From NCBI GenBank assembly GCA_963841455.1, contig CAWJCU010000014.1, forward strand, positions 1-64,000: a DNA stretch of 64,000 nucleotides, read 5' to 3'. This DNA is from JAWVFM01 sp963841455 (lineage in GTDB: Bacteria; Actinomycetota; Thermoleophilia; Solirubrobacterales; 70-9). Below the pieces are notes generated by a model. The model did no database searches. It had not been told where the DNA came from and saw only the letters and a program-made list of their open reading frames with translations. How positions within the stretch are numbered: the first letter of the stretch is position 1; each line of letters opens with the position of its first letter. A program made the translations under genes and the position numbers. Shown piece by piece: positions 9,133 through 18,189 of this stretch.

Positions 9133-10089
9133 TTGAGGTCACTGGTCACAGGATGCGCCGGCTTCGTCGGCTCCCACCTCACCGAGGCGCTCCTCGCCGA
9201 CGGTGACGTCGTCATTGGCGTCGACTGCTTCAACGACAACTATGGGCGCGGGCAGAAGCTCGAGAACCTGAACCACGCGATGGCGTGGGACGACTTCGAG
9301 TTCGTGCCAATCGACCTCGCTCGTGGCGATTTGCTCGATCTCGTCGAGGGATGCGACCGGGTGTTCCATCTGGCGGCGGAGCCGGGCGTGCGCCCAAGCT
9401 GGGGGGGCCGCTTCGAGCAGTATCTGCGCAACAACGTGCTTGCGACCCAGCACCTGCTCGAGGCGGTGCGGGAGGCCCCCGAAGCCCGCTTCGTTTACGC
9501 GTCGTCCTCCTCGATCTACGGGCAGGCCGAGGCATTTCCCACGCCCGAGGCGATCATTCCGCAACCTTTTTCGCCATACGGCGTCACGAAGCTGGGCGGG
9601 GAGCACCTCTGCGAGCTCTATCACGGCAACCATGGCGTGAACACCGCGATCCTGCGGCTGTTCAGCGTTTACGGCCCGCGCCAACGCCCGGACATGGCGT
9701 TTCACATCTTTATGCGAGCCGCGTTGGTCGGCGAGGCGATCTCGGTCTTCGGCGACGGCAGCCAGACTCGAGACTTCACCTACGTCGCCGACGTCGTCAC
9801 GGCTCTCCGCCTCGCCGCCGACGCTCGCGATCTGGCTGCCGATCCGATCAATGTGGGCGGGGGCTCTCGCGTCGGGCTGAAGGACACGCTGCCGCTGATC
9901 GAGGAGCTCAGCGGGCGTGAGCTGCAGGTCGAGTACAAGGAGTGGCGCCACGGCGACGTGAGCGACACATGCGCCGACACCACGAGGGCCCGGGAGCGCC
10001 TTGACTTTGTGCCGGCGACGGCCCTATCGGATGGACTTCGCGCTGAGTTCGATTGGATGCGGGAGTCTCTCCAGCCGGCGGCCGGCTGA
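9133..10089 (+). CDS. NAD-dependent sugar epimerase/dehydratase (extended SDR)
   Basis: 318-residue extended short-chain dehydrogenase acting on a nucleotide sugar. The NAD-binding GCAGFVGSH starts at residue 7, the active-site serine region is YASSSSIYG, and the catalytic Tyr-Lys pair is in SPYGVTKLGGE. DGSQTRDFTYVADVV is typical of the UDP-glucose/UDP-glucuronate 4-epimerase group. It probably supplies a UDP-hexose or uronic acid for the polysaccharide; the exact substrate is not determined. The start is TTG at 9133, chosen because the Rossmann strand begins at once and a GAGG ribosome-binding site lies 8 bases upstream. Confidence 0.88.
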   Translation: MRSLVTGCAGFVGSHLTEALLADGDVVIGVDCFNDNYGRGQKLENLNHAMAWDDFEFVPIDLARGDLLDLVEGCDRVFHLAAEPGVRPSWGGRFEQYLRNNVLATQHLLEAVREAPEARFVYASSSSIYGQAEAFPTPEAIIPQPFSPYGVTKLGGEHLCELYHGNHGVNTAILRLFSVYGPRQRPDMAFHIFMRAALVGEAISVFGDGSQTRDFTYVADVVTALRLAADARDLAADPINVGGGSRVGLKDTLPLIEELSGRELQVEYKEWRHGDVSDTCADTTRARERLDFVPATALSDGLRAEFDWMRESLQPAAG

Positions 10090-10115
10090 GGGCCCCGGGC
10101 TAAACTCGCCCGCCG

Positions 10116-10466
10116 ATGCACGAGGATCCGACGCGTCACATGGGCCGCGAGCCGGGTGGGCCGGGAGGCCCTGGCGACGGCGAGGGCATGAGCACGGGCT
10201 TGAAGGCGGCGATCGCGCTGCTGGTCGCAGTCGTGATCGGTCTCGGGGTGGCGCTCGCGGTCATCGCGAGCGACAGCGGATCGAGCTCGACGACAACGCT
10301 CACCACCTCGACATCCTCGACATCATCGACCGTTCCGACCACCACAACCTCGACGACGACGATCCCGACCACGATCACCTCGACCACCGTCCCGACGACC
10401 ACCACCACCACCACCACGACCACCACGAGCCGCGGTGGTGGCGGCAGTGGCGGCGTCGGCCCGTAG
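10116..10466 (+). CDS. Small single-pass membrane protein with Thr/Ser-rich outer tail
   Basis: 116 residues, no known family. A Gly/Pro-rich cytoplasmic start is followed by one strong membrane segment (about residues 29-51) and then about 50 residues made almost only of Thr and Ser with a few Pro and Val, ending in a Gly-rich stretch. The tail looks like an extended, possibly glycosylated wall-spanning linker. It sits 26 bp after the epimerase and overlaps one possible start of the following aldo/keto reductase. The low-complexity ACC/ACG-rich DNA also opens long false frames on the other strand. Confidence 0.65.
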   Translation: MHEDPTRHMGREPGGPGGPGDGEGMSTGLKAAIALLVAVVIGLGVALAVIASDSGSSSTTTLTTSTSSTSSTVPTTTTSTTTIPTTITSTTVPTTTTTTTTTTTSRGGGGSGGVGP

Positions 10467-10473
10467 CGTCCAA

Positions 10474-11370
10474 GTGCCCCGACAACGCGCCTTCGGGGGC
10501 GAGCGCGAGGTTCGGGCGCTCGCCGACGGCTGCGAGATGCCGTTGCTCGGCCTCGGCGTCTGGCAGATTCCGGACGGGCCCGAGGCCGAGAGCGCCGTCA
10601 GCGCGGCGCTCGAGGCCGGCTACCGCCACCTCGACACCGCCCAGGCCTACCGGAACGAGGCCAGTGTGGGCAGGGCGCTCGCCGCGAGCTCGGTTCCGCG
10701 CGAGGAGGTCTTCGTGACCACGAAGTTCTTTCCGGGCTCGCGCGATCCCGAGAAGGAGGCCTGGCGGAGCCTCGAGCGCCTGGGCATCGAGCGGCTCGAC
10801 CTTTACCTGGTGCACTGGCCGGAGGGCGGCGCGACCTGGGCCTGGCCGGGGATGGAGCGCGCTCTGGAGAGCGGCCTCACCCGGGGCATCGGAGTCAGCA
10901 ACTTCGACGTGAGCGAGCTGGCGGCCGTGGTGGGGGCGTCGAGCAGCCCGCCGGTGGTGAATCAGGTGGAGTTCAGCCCGTTCGAGCACCGCCGAGCGCT
11001 GCTCGCCGAGTGCGAGCGGCACGACGTCGTGCTCGAGGCCTATAGCCCGCTCACGCACGGCCGCGACCTCGAGAACGAGGTGGTGGGCGACGTCGCGCGG
11101 CGGAACTCCCGCACGGTTGCGCAGATCCTTCTTCGCTGGGCCGTCCAGCGCGGCGTCCCCGTGATTCCGAAATCGACGAACCCCGCGCGGATAGCGGAGA
11201 ACGGTCGCATCTTCGACTTCGCGCTGAGCGCGGAGGACATGGCGAGTCTCGACGCGCTCGACCGCACGGAGGGCACCGGGCGAGCGGTCGAGTCGCCGTG
11301 GTGGTCGACGCGGCCGCGGACGCGCGCCCGATCCGCTCTCGAGAGGCTCGTGGGGAGGTTGCGGGCCTAG
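10474..11370 (+). CDS. Aldo/keto reductase
   Basis: About 298-residue TIM-barrel NADPH oxidoreductase. The catalytic tetrad is visible: Asp in HLDTAQAY, Tyr in the same segment, Lys in VTTKFF and His in YLVHWP. The cofactor-binding VIPKSTNPARI lies near the C-terminus, as in 2,5-diketogluconate-reductase-type enzymes. GTG 10474 is used as start because it leaves the usual short N-terminal hairpin; a GTG at 10435 inside the previous gene is possible. Substrate unknown; the setting within polysaccharide genes may be incidental. Confidence 0.88.
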   Translation: MPRQRAFGGEREVRALADGCEMPLLGLGVWQIPDGPEAESAVSAALEAGYRHLDTAQAYRNEASVGRALAASSVPREEVFVTTKFFPGSRDPEKEAWRSLERLGIERLDLYLVHWPEGGATWAWPGMERALESGLTRGIGVSNFDVSELAAVVGASSSPPVVNQVEFSPFEHRRALLAECERHDVVLEAYSPLTHGRDLENEVVGDVARRNSRTVAQILLRWAVQRGVPVIPKSTNPARIAENGRIFDFALSAEDMASLDALDRTEGTGRAVESPWWSTRPRTRARSALERLVGRLRA

Positions 11371-11404
11371 ATTCGCCGCGGCCGGCGGCCGCCGGCCGGC
11401 GGAC

Positions 11405-12337
11405 GTGCGGATACGCTTCCGCCGCGTGGGCGTCAAGGCGAGGATTCATCAACGGCTGCTCGAGCGCCGCGACTCAGCGGCGGCGAGGGTGGCGCTCGAG
11501 CTGTCGGCGAGCGCGGTCCAATCCACGAGGGCCCGAGAGCCGTGCCGGATGCGCCTCGACGGACCGCGTTGGATCCACGCCTTTCGCGGCGGCGCGATCG
11601 TCACGCCCGTGAGCCAGCCCGACATCAGGCCGCCGGCGGCGATATCGGCCCAGATGCGGGATGAGTACTGCCACGCCTACCTGCCGCGCGCGGGCGACGT
11701 CGTCATCGACGTCGGCGCCGGGATCGGCGAGGCCCTGCTTCTCTTCTCGTCGCTCGTCGGGCCGACGGGCAAGGTGATCGCGGTCGAGGCACATCCGCTG
11801 ATCTACGGATGCCTGGAGCGCGCGATCGAGGTCAACCGGCTGGAGAACGTCGAGGCGGTGCAGGCGGCCGTGACCGGCGAACCCGGTTTGGTGACGCTCA
11901 CCGACGAGGTCGACTTCGCGTCGCCCGGCGCTGACCCGAGTGGGGAGGAGCAGACCGCGGGCTGGTACGCGAACACGATCGTCGACTCGGGAGGTCCGCG
12001 AACCCTCGAGGTGGAGGGCCGCACGCTTGATCAGATCACGAGCAGCGCCGGGGTCGACCGAATCGCACTCCTGAAGATGAACATCGAGGGGGCCGAGCGG
12101 GACGCGCTCGCGGGCATGGGGCAGACGATCGCCGGCTGCCGAGCCGCCGCGATCAGCTGCCATGACTTCATCGCCCCCGAAGGGGGAAACGGCGCCTTCC
12201 GGACCAAGGGCGCGGTGCGGGAGTTCCTGGAGGGAAGCGGCCTCCTCGTGAGGACCCGGGACGAGAACCCCGATCCCGCTGTGCGCGACATCGTCTACGG
12301 GGTCCGTGAGGACGCCCGAGGGGAGCACGGCGACTAG
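11405..12337 (+). CDS. FkbM-family SAM-dependent methyltransferase
   Basis: 310 residues. A class I methyltransferase fold begins at about residue 95: SAM motif I is VVIDVGAGIGEALL, followed by the acidic VIAVEAHP, and the FkbM-type LLKMNIEGAERDAL. FkbM enzymes O-methylate sugars or polyketides; here a sugar residue of the surface polysaccharide is likely. About 80 N-terminal residues are not recognisable. The GTG start at 11405 is uncertain. The stop overlaps that of the convergent acetyltransferase gene by 4 bp (CTAG). Confidence 0.85.
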   Translation: MRIRFRRVGVKARIHQRLLERRDSAAARVALELSASAVQSTRAREPCRMRLDGPRWIHAFRGGAIVTPVSQPDIRPPAAISAQMRDEYCHAYLPRAGDVVIDVGAGIGEALLLFSSLVGPTGKVIAVEAHPLIYGCLERAIEVNRLENVEAVQAAVTGEPGLVTLTDEVDFASPGADPSGEEQTAGWYANTIVDSGGPRTLEVEGRTLDQITSSAGVDRIALLKMNIEGAERDALAGMGQTIAGCRAAAISCHDFIAPEGGNGAFRTKGAVREFLEGSGLLVRTRDENPDPAVRDIVYGVREDARGEHGD

Positions 12338-13380
12338 AGCCAGTCCGAGTCGACGCTGTCGAGCTCGGTCAACAACGAGGCCTCCCCCGAAAGCGCTGCG
12401 CGCAGGTCGGCGTTGCGGGTGTGAAAGACCGGCCGATGGGAGAGCGCGACCGCCGGGTTCCACGAGCGCAGGGACTCCGAGATATGCGGCTCCAGACGCC
12501 CCGAGAGCACGGCGCTGCCGCGAGAGTGGGCATCCGCGATCAGGTCCGCGAGCACGGCATCCGACTCACGCTCCAGGGTCGCGGCGTGCAACAGACGGCT
12601 CGCCCCCCCCGGCCGCGGGATGTATACGTACCATCCGACGGTCCGTCCACGCCGTCTTACGAGGCGACTCACGAGGTCGCCGGCAACGGACGACCAGTGC
12701 TTCAACTTGTGATCAAGGTGCTGCTCGTCATAGTCCGCCCGGAGCCGGATCCGCCTCGTCAGGGCGGGGAGCTCAGCCGCGGCCTCCGCGGCGGACGCGT
12801 CGTGTCCGACGATGTCCGCGACTGACGCCTGCTTTACCCGGCGGCGCGTCCGCAACGCCCCCGTCGGGAGGGCGGGCACGGGCACGGTGTGCTTCGGGAA
12901 GCCTTCGCGAGGTGCCCGAGGGATGATCCGCCCGAGCCACCGGACCGGACGGAGGATTAGCATCCAGTCGCAGGTCCGCGAGTGGTCGACGCCACCCCCG
13001 AGCACACCCCACATCCGTGCGACATTCTCAGGAGAATCCTCGGCCCAGGTCAGCTCCTGGGGGCCCGAGAAGAGGTGGCGCAGCAGGCCGAGAGCCGCGC
13101 CCCCGCCGCGCCTCTCGGGCGCGACGACGAACTGCGAGACGCTCACCCCACGGACCTCGTTGCCGTCGAAGGTCATGCGGCGGGCTTGCGCGCCGATGAA
13201 GCCCACGATCTCGCCCCCATCCTCGCTGACCAGGGCCGGCAGCGGATCGGGTGCCCACGGATCGTCGGCGAGCGTGCCCTCCACGAACGACCGGTCGCGG
13301 CTAAAGCTCTCGAAATTCGGCCGCATCAAGGCGATCACCGCCGGTAAGTCGGCGCGCTCCAGCGGCCGGATCGTCGACAT
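12334..13380 (-). CDS. GNAT-family N-acetyltransferase
   Basis: 348 residues. The N-terminal 150 residues form a GNAT domain: IRPLERADLPAVIALM at the start, and the acetyl-CoA-binding region VSQFVVAPERRGGGAALGLL with a Q/R-x-x-G-x-G/A-like loop. The remaining 200 residues are weakly GNAT-like, so it may be a tandem fold with a degenerate second half. It probably acetylates an amino sugar or a carrier-bound intermediate in the neighbouring pathway. It is transcribed away from the NadE-like operon, whose start lies 48 bp from its own. Confidence 0.7.
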   Translation of the reverse strand: MSTIRPLERADLPAVIALMRPNFESFSRDRSFVEGTLADDPWAPDPLPALVSEDGGEIVGFIGAQARRMTFDGNEVRGVSVSQFVVAPERRGGGAALGLLRHLFSGPQELTWAEDSPENVARMWGVLGGGVDHSRTCDWMLILRPVRWLGRIIPRAPREGFPKHTVPVPALPTGALRTRRRVKQASVADIVGHDASAAEAAAELPALTRRIRLRADYDEQHLDHKLKHWSSVAGDLVSRLVRRRGRTVGWYVYIPRPGGASRLLHAATLERESDAVLADLIADAHSRGSAVLSGRLEPHISESLRSWNPAVALSHRPVFHTRNADLRAALSGEASLLTELDSVDSDWL

Positions 13381-13428
13381 GGTCGGGGCAACCTATCGCG
13401 CCGACAACGGCTGTGAGAGGGTGCGGTC

Positions 13429-14415
13429 GTGAGCTCCACCGTGTCCAGTTCGTCCTGGCGCGCGTCGGATCCCGCCGAGTTCGACGCCGAGGCGACGCTC
13501 GACCGCCTTGCGGAACGGACGGCGGCGGCCATCCGGGACCTCGGACGCCGCGGGGCCGTTGTCGCGGTCTCGGGCGGCGTCGACTCCGGCGTGGTGGCTG
13601 GGATCTGCGCCCGCGCCGTAGGGGGAGAGCGTCTCATGTGTCTGCGACTGCCGGAGCGCGACGTCGGCACGGCGTCGTCGGACCTCGGACTGGAGCTCGC
13701 GGAATCGCTCGGGGCGCAAACCATTGAACAGCCGATCACCGCCGCGCTGGAGGGGCTCGGCTGCTACAGCCAACGCGATGAGGCGATCAGACAGGTCTTC
13801 CCGGACTACGAGCCGAGCTGGAAGCACAAGCTCGTTCGCTCCGCTCCGAGCGGGGGCATCGTCTTCTTCTCGCTCGTCGTCGAGCGAGAAGACGGGTCGA
13901 CGGACGAGCGCCGCATGCCCCCGGAGGCATACCGATCCCTGCTGGCGGCGACGAACATGAAGCAGCGGGTGCGGAAGCTGCTCGAGTACACCTGGGCGGA
14001 CCGCCTCGGCTACGCGGTCATCGGCACGCCGAACCTCCTCGAGTACGACCAGGGCTTCTTCGTCAAGGGGGGCGACGGCCTCGCCGACGTGAAGCCCATC
14101 GCCGAGATCTTCAAGGGGCAGGTCTACGCGCTCGCACGCGCTCTCGGGCTGCCGGAGTCGATCGCCACCCGAAGCCCCACCACCGAGACCTTCAGCATGC
14201 CCCAGACGCAGGAGGAGTTCTACTTCGGTTACCCGTACGAGCACATGGACCTCCTGGTTTGGGGCCACGCGAGCGGCAGGCCGCCGGACGAGCTGGCCTC
14301 TCGTGTGGGCCTACCCGCGGACGAAGTCGCCACCGCCTACAGCGAGATCGAGCGACGGCGCGTCGCGACGCAGTACCTGCACGCTCCTGCCACGCTGATC
14401 GACCCGGCGCCCTGA
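13429..14415 (+). CDS. NAD synthetase-like (NadE) ammonia-dependent amidase
   Basis: 328 residues with the adenine-nucleotide alpha-hydrolase fold. The ATP-pyrophosphatase P-loop is VSGGVDSG at residues 48-54, and NadE signatures follow: GTPNLLEYDQGFFVKGGDG, KTQ-like KGQVYALA, and TETFSMPQTQEEFYFGYP. Canonical NadE forms NAD from deamido-NAD and ammonia. There is no glutaminase domain. The coupled operon with AsnB, ACP and an acyl ligase suggests it may instead amidate a carrier-bound or sugar substrate, but a plain second NadE cannot be excluded. The stop overlaps the AsnB start (TGATG). Confidence 0.82.
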   Translation: MSSTVSSSSWRASDPAEFDAEATLDRLAERTAAAIRDLGRRGAVVAVSGGVDSGVVAGICARAVGGERLMCLRLPERDVGTASSDLGLELAESLGAQTIEQPITAALEGLGCYSQRDEAIRQVFPDYEPSWKHKLVRSAPSGGIVFFSLVVEREDGSTDERRMPPEAYRSLLAATNMKQRVRKLLEYTWADRLGYAVIGTPNLLEYDQGFFVKGGDGLADVKPIAEIFKGQVYALARALGLPESIATRSPTTETFSMPQTQEEFYFGYPYEHMDLLVWGHASGRPPDELASRVGLPADEVATAYSEIERRRVATQYLHAPATLIDPAP

Positions 14416-16385
14416 TGTGCGGAATCGCGGGTGTGGTCAGGCCGCCAGACGGCCCTCCAGTCACGGAGGCGGCCCTCTTGCGGATGGCCCGCGCGATCCG
14501 CCATCGCGGGCCCGACGGGTTCGGCATCGCCCTCGAGCACGCGGCCGGCTTCGTGTCGACGCGGCTTGCGATCGTCGACCTGCCGTGCGGCTGGCAGCCG
14601 CTGGAGGGCGATGCGGGGGCGAATCTCCTCTTCTACAACGGTGAGATCTACAACCACCGCGAGCTCCGGGCCGAGCTGCAGGCGGCGGGCGAGCGCTTCA
14701 CGACCACCAGCGACACAGAGGTTCTCCTCCGCCTCCTCGAGCGCGAGGGCCTCGATGCGCTGCCGAAGCTCAACGGCCAGTTCGCCTTCGCCTGGTGGGA
14801 GCGCGCGGCCCGGCGGCTGACGCTCGTTCGCGACCGGTTCGGCGTTCGCCCCCTGCACCACGCGCTGCTCGACGACGGCACCCTCGTCTTCGGCTCGGAG
14901 GCGAAGGCGCTCTTCGCGAGCGGTGAGATCTCACCCGCGCCCGATCTCGCCGGAATCGACGACGTCTTCACCCTGTGGGGGCCGCGGTCACCGCGGACCG
15001 CCTTCGCCGGCGTGAGTCAGCTCGTCCCCGGCGGCGTCCTCACCTGGCAGGCCGGACGAGTCGCGGAGCGTCGCTGGTGGGCGTCGGAGTCCGGCGTGAC
15101 GGCCGAGCCCGAGGGAAGCCTCGAGGAGCTGCTCGCCGACAGTGTCGGCCTGAGGCTCCGAGCCGACGTGCCAGTGGGCGCGTATCTCTCGGGGGGACTG
15201 GACTCGAGCCTCACGACGGCGCTCGCAAAGCGCCAGAAGCAGGACCTGCGGAGCTTCTCGATCGCGTTCGCCGACCCGCGCTACGACGAGCGCGCGCATC
15301 AAGAGGCCGTCGCGTCCGCCCTCGGCACTCGCCACCACGTGGTCGAGGCCGGTCCCGGCAATATCGCCGCAGCGTTCCCGCAGGTCATCCGCCACGCGGA
15401 GACGCCGCTGGTGCGCACCGCACCGGTTCCCCTGTTCCTGCTCGCTCAGGAGGTTCGCGCCCAGGACATGACCGTAGTGCTCACAGGGGAGGGCGCCGAC
15501 GAGCTCTTCTGGGGCTACGACCTGTTCAAGGAGGTCGCGATCAGGGAGCTCCACGAGAGCGATCCAGAGCGCGCCAACGAGCTGCTCGACGGCCTCTATC
15601 CGTATCTCGGCTCGGGAGGAGCCCGGCGGGGTCCGGCCTGGCGCCGGTTCCTGCTCGAGGCCGGCGACGCCGATGACCTCCTCGGCTCGCACATGACCCG
15701 GGTTCAGGCGACCGCCGCCGTCAAGGCGTTCTACCGCGACGACGTGGCCGCGGAGGTCGGCCCGGAGCGATCCCTGGGCCGACTCCGCGAGCAGCTGCCG
15801 TCCGGCTTCGACCGCTGGAGCCGCCTCGAGCGCGCCGCGTGGCTCGAGGTCACGACGTTGCTGGAGCCCTACCTGCTCTCCTCCCAGGGGGACCGGGTAG
15901 CCATGGCCCACGGCGTCGAGGGGCGATTCCCCTTCCTCGACCACCGAGTGTTCGAACATGCCGCGGCGTTGCCGGCTGACCGCAAGCTCGACCAGCTTCG
16001 GGACAAGGTCGCCCTGCGCGAGGTCGCGGAGCGGGTCCTGCCGGCCGAGATCGCGGCGCGGCCCAAGCAGCCCTACCGAGCGCCAGAGGTTACGCCCTTT
16101 TTCGGGCCGGACGCACCCGGTTGGGTCGGGGAGCTTCTCTCATCGGCTGCGCTGGCGGAGACCGGTCTCTGGGATGCCGGCCGCGTCGACGGCCTCGTGC
16201 GCCGGTGCCGCGCCGGTCGAGCCACCGGGGTGCGAGAGGGCATGGCTCTCGTCGGCATCCTCTCGACGCAGATCTGGCAGCAGGAGTTCTCGGGCGCCGG
16301 CGAAACCTCGTATCCGCCCGAGACCGCGACGCCGAGAGTTCGCGTCGACCACACCGCAGAACGCCGAACCGAGGAGGTCACGTGA
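14415..16385 (+). CDS. asnB: Asparagine synthase-type glutamine amidotransferase (first copy)
   Basis: 656 residues. Class II glutaminase domain with the nucleophile Cys2 directly after Met (MCGIAGVV), RHRGPDGFG and NGEIYNHRELR; ATP-dependent synthetase domain from about residue 230 with the P-loop YLSGGLDSS near 259 and LTGEGADELFWGY. Such proteins in polysaccharide loci transfer glutamine-derived ammonia to a carboxyl group, for example a uronic acid, rather than making free asparagine. ATG 14415 is fixed by the need for Cys at position 2. It is coupled to NadE-like upstream and ACP downstream (GTGA overlap). Confidence 0.88.
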   Translation: MCGIAGVVRPPDGPPVTEAALLRMARAIRHRGPDGFGIALEHAAGFVSTRLAIVDLPCGWQPLEGDAGANLLFYNGEIYNHRELRAELQAAGERFTTTSDTEVLLRLLEREGLDALPKLNGQFAFAWWERAARRLTLVRDRFGVRPLHHALLDDGTLVFGSEAKALFASGEISPAPDLAGIDDVFTLWGPRSPRTAFAGVSQLVPGGVLTWQAGRVAERRWWASESGVTAEPEGSLEELLADSVGLRLRADVPVGAYLSGGLDSSLTTALAKRQKQDLRSFSIAFADPRYDERAHQEAVASALGTRHHVVEAGPGNIAAAFPQVIRHAETPLVRTAPVPLFLLAQEVRAQDMTVVLTGEGADELFWGYDLFKEVAIRELHESDPERANELLDGLYPYLGSGGARRGPAWRRFLLEAGDADDLLGSHMTRVQATAAVKAFYRDDVAAEVGPERSLGRLREQLPSGFDRWSRLERAAWLEVTTLLEPYLLSSQGDRVAMAHGVEGRFPFLDHRVFEHAAALPADRKLDQLRDKVALREVAERVLPAEIAARPKQPYRAPEVTPFFGPDAPGWVGELLSSAALAETGLWDAGRVDGLVRRCRAGRATGVREGMALVGILSTQIWQQEFSGAGETSYPPETATPRVRVDHTAERRTEEVT

Positions 16386-16645
16386 CCGTCAACCCGGATG
16401 TGCGCAAGGAGATGCGCGCCTTCGTCGAGGACAACTTTCTCTACCTCCACCCGGGGGTCGAGCTCGCCGACGGCGACGACCTTCTGTCGCTGGGCGTGAT
16501 CGATTCGCTGGGCTTTGTCGAGCTGGTCGAGGAAGTCCAGTCTCGCTATGGAATCGCGATCGACGACGTCGAGATCACCGAGGAGAACTTCGGCTCGATC
16601 GACGCGATCGCCGGCTTCGTGGCGGCGAAGCAGGCCGAGACGTGA
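16382..16645 (+). CDS. Acyl carrier protein
   Basis: 87-residue acidic four-helix carrier. The 4'-phosphopantetheine attachment serine is S42 in LGVIDSLGFVEL. The Leu at the next position and the following helix match ACP/PCP domains. It is encoded between AsnB and an adenylate-forming ligase with 4-bp overlaps on both sides, so it most probably carries the acyl or aminoacyl group activated by that ligase. It is not next to fatty-acid synthase genes, which argues against the housekeeping ACP. Confidence 0.92.
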   Translation: MTVNPDVRKEMRAFVEDNFLYLHPGVELADGDDLLSLGVIDSLGFVELVEEVQSRYGIAIDDVEITEENFGSIDAIAGFVAAKQAET

Positions 16646-18150
16646 CGGTTCGCACCGTGGCCGGCGACCTGGCGGCGACGGCGGAGCGCGACGCCGGCGG
16701 TGTCGCCGTCGTCGCCGGAGACCGCTCGGTCTCGTGGGGCGAGCTCGACGAGCTGGCGGCGGGATTCGCGGGAGGGCTCCACGAGCTCGGCGTGAGGCGT
16801 GGCGACCGCGTGGCGCTCGTCATACCGAACGGCGTACCGGCGGTCGTCGCGATCGAGGGGACGCTGCGCTCCGGCGCCACCATGGCCCCTCTCAACCCGA
16901 CGATCAAGGAGGACCACCTTCAGGCGATACTCGCGCAGACGACGGCGAGCGTCGTAGTGTGCGACTCCGACCGCGCCGAGCTCGTCGCCGGCGCGGCGAG
17001 AGGCGCCGGAGGCATGCCGGTGATCTCTGACGTCGACGAGCTGGCGGGCGCCGGCGCAGCTGCTCCGCCCCTTCCGCTCGAGACCGACCTCGCGGCGCTC
17101 CTCTACACCTCCGGGTCCACCGGGGAGCCGAAGGGAGTGATGCTCAGTCACCGGAACATGACCTTCGCGATGGACTCGATCATCGAGTACCTCGAGATGA
17201 GCGCGTCCGATCGCGTCCTCTGCGTTCTGCAGCTCTCCTTCGGCTACGGGCTCACGCAGCTCCTACCCTGCGTTCGCGTCGGGGCTCCGATCGTGCTTCA
17301 AGCCGGGATCGCGATGCCGGGCCGGATCGTGCAAGCGCTCGAGGACCACCGGATCACGGGCCTCGCCGGGGTCCCGACGATCTTTCAGGTCCTGGTCGGC
17401 CTGCGAGGCCTCGCCGAGCGCGAGCTGCCGCACCTCCGCTACCTCACCAACGCGGGCGCCTCGATGCCGGCGGCGACCGTCGCAGCCGTCTCGCGGACCT
17501 TTCCGAACGCGAGCCTCTACCTCATGTACGGGCTGACCGAATGCCTGCGCGTGTCGTACCTCCCCCCGGGCGAGGTCGGGCGCCGCCCGACGTCGTCGGG
17601 CATTCCGATGCCCGGCACGGAGGCCTGGGTCGAGGGGTCCGGCGGCGGCGTCGCGGAACCGGGCGAGGTGGGGGAGCTCCTCGTTCGCGGGCCCCACGTG
17701 ATGCAGGGCTACTGGGAGGCGCCCGAGCTGACGGCCGAGCGGCTGCGGCCGGGGCGCTGGCCATGGGAGCGCGTCCTCGCGACCGGCGACCTGTTCCGTC
17801 GCGACGATGAGGGGTTCCTGCACTGGGTCGGTCGAACCGACGACCTGATCAAGTGCCGGGGCGAGAAGGTCTACCCACGAGAGGTGGAGGAGGTGCTGCA
17901 CGACGTGGAGGGCGTCCGCGAGGCGGCGGTCGTCGGCGTCCCCGACGAGCTGCTGGGCCAGGCCGTTCACGCTCACGTCGCACCCGATGAGGGCCACCGG
18001 CTCGACGAGGCCGACCTTCGCCGCCGCTGCGCGGCGAGGCTCGAGGATCACAAGATTCCCCAACGGGTTATCGTTCATGAGGCGCTTCCCCGGAACCCGA
18101 GGGGGAAGATCGATCGGCAGGCCTTGATCGAAGCCCTGCCGGCTCACTGA
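16642..18150 (+). CDS. AMP-dependent acyl-CoA/acyl-ACP ligase
   Basis: 502-residue member of the ANL superfamily. The ATP/AMP motif LLYTSGSTGEPKG is at about residue 154, LMYGLTECLR is motif A5, ATGDLFRRDDEGF is A7/A8, and the catalytic lysine is near the C-terminus in NPRGKIDRQAL. Such enzymes adenylate a carboxylic acid and load it on CoA or ACP. Coupling to the ACP gene (GTGA) suggests direct loading of that ACP. It resembles exosortase-A-locus acyl ligases in length and context. The acid substrate cannot be read from the sequence. Confidence 0.9.
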   Translation: MTVRTVAGDLAATAERDAGGVAVVAGDRSVSWGELDELAAGFAGGLHELGVRRGDRVALVIPNGVPAVVAIEGTLRSGATMAPLNPTIKEDHLQAILAQTTASVVVCDSDRAELVAGAARGAGGMPVISDVDELAGAGAAAPPLPLETDLAALLYTSGSTGEPKGVMLSHRNMTFAMDSIIEYLEMSASDRVLCVLQLSFGYGLTQLLPCVRVGAPIVLQAGIAMPGRIVQALEDHRITGLAGVPTIFQVLVGLRGLAERELPHLRYLTNAGASMPAATVAAVSRTFPNASLYLMYGLTECLRVSYLPPGEVGRRPTSSGIPMPGTEAWVEGSGGGVAEPGEVGELLVRGPHVMQGYWEAPELTAERLRPGRWPWERVLATGDLFRRDDEGFLHWVGRTDDLIKCRGEKVYPREVEEVLHDVEGVREAAVVGVPDELLGQAVHAHVAPDEGHRLDEADLRRRCAARLEDHKIPQRVIVHEALPRNPRGKIDRQALIEALPAH

Positions 18151-18189
18151 AGACCCCCCAACGGGGCACTCGAGGCGGGACGTGATGCG

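Noticed and set aside
10136..10426. Minus-strand frame almost purely of Val
   Set aside because: Produced by the reverse complement of the Thr-rich tail; no start signal or domain.
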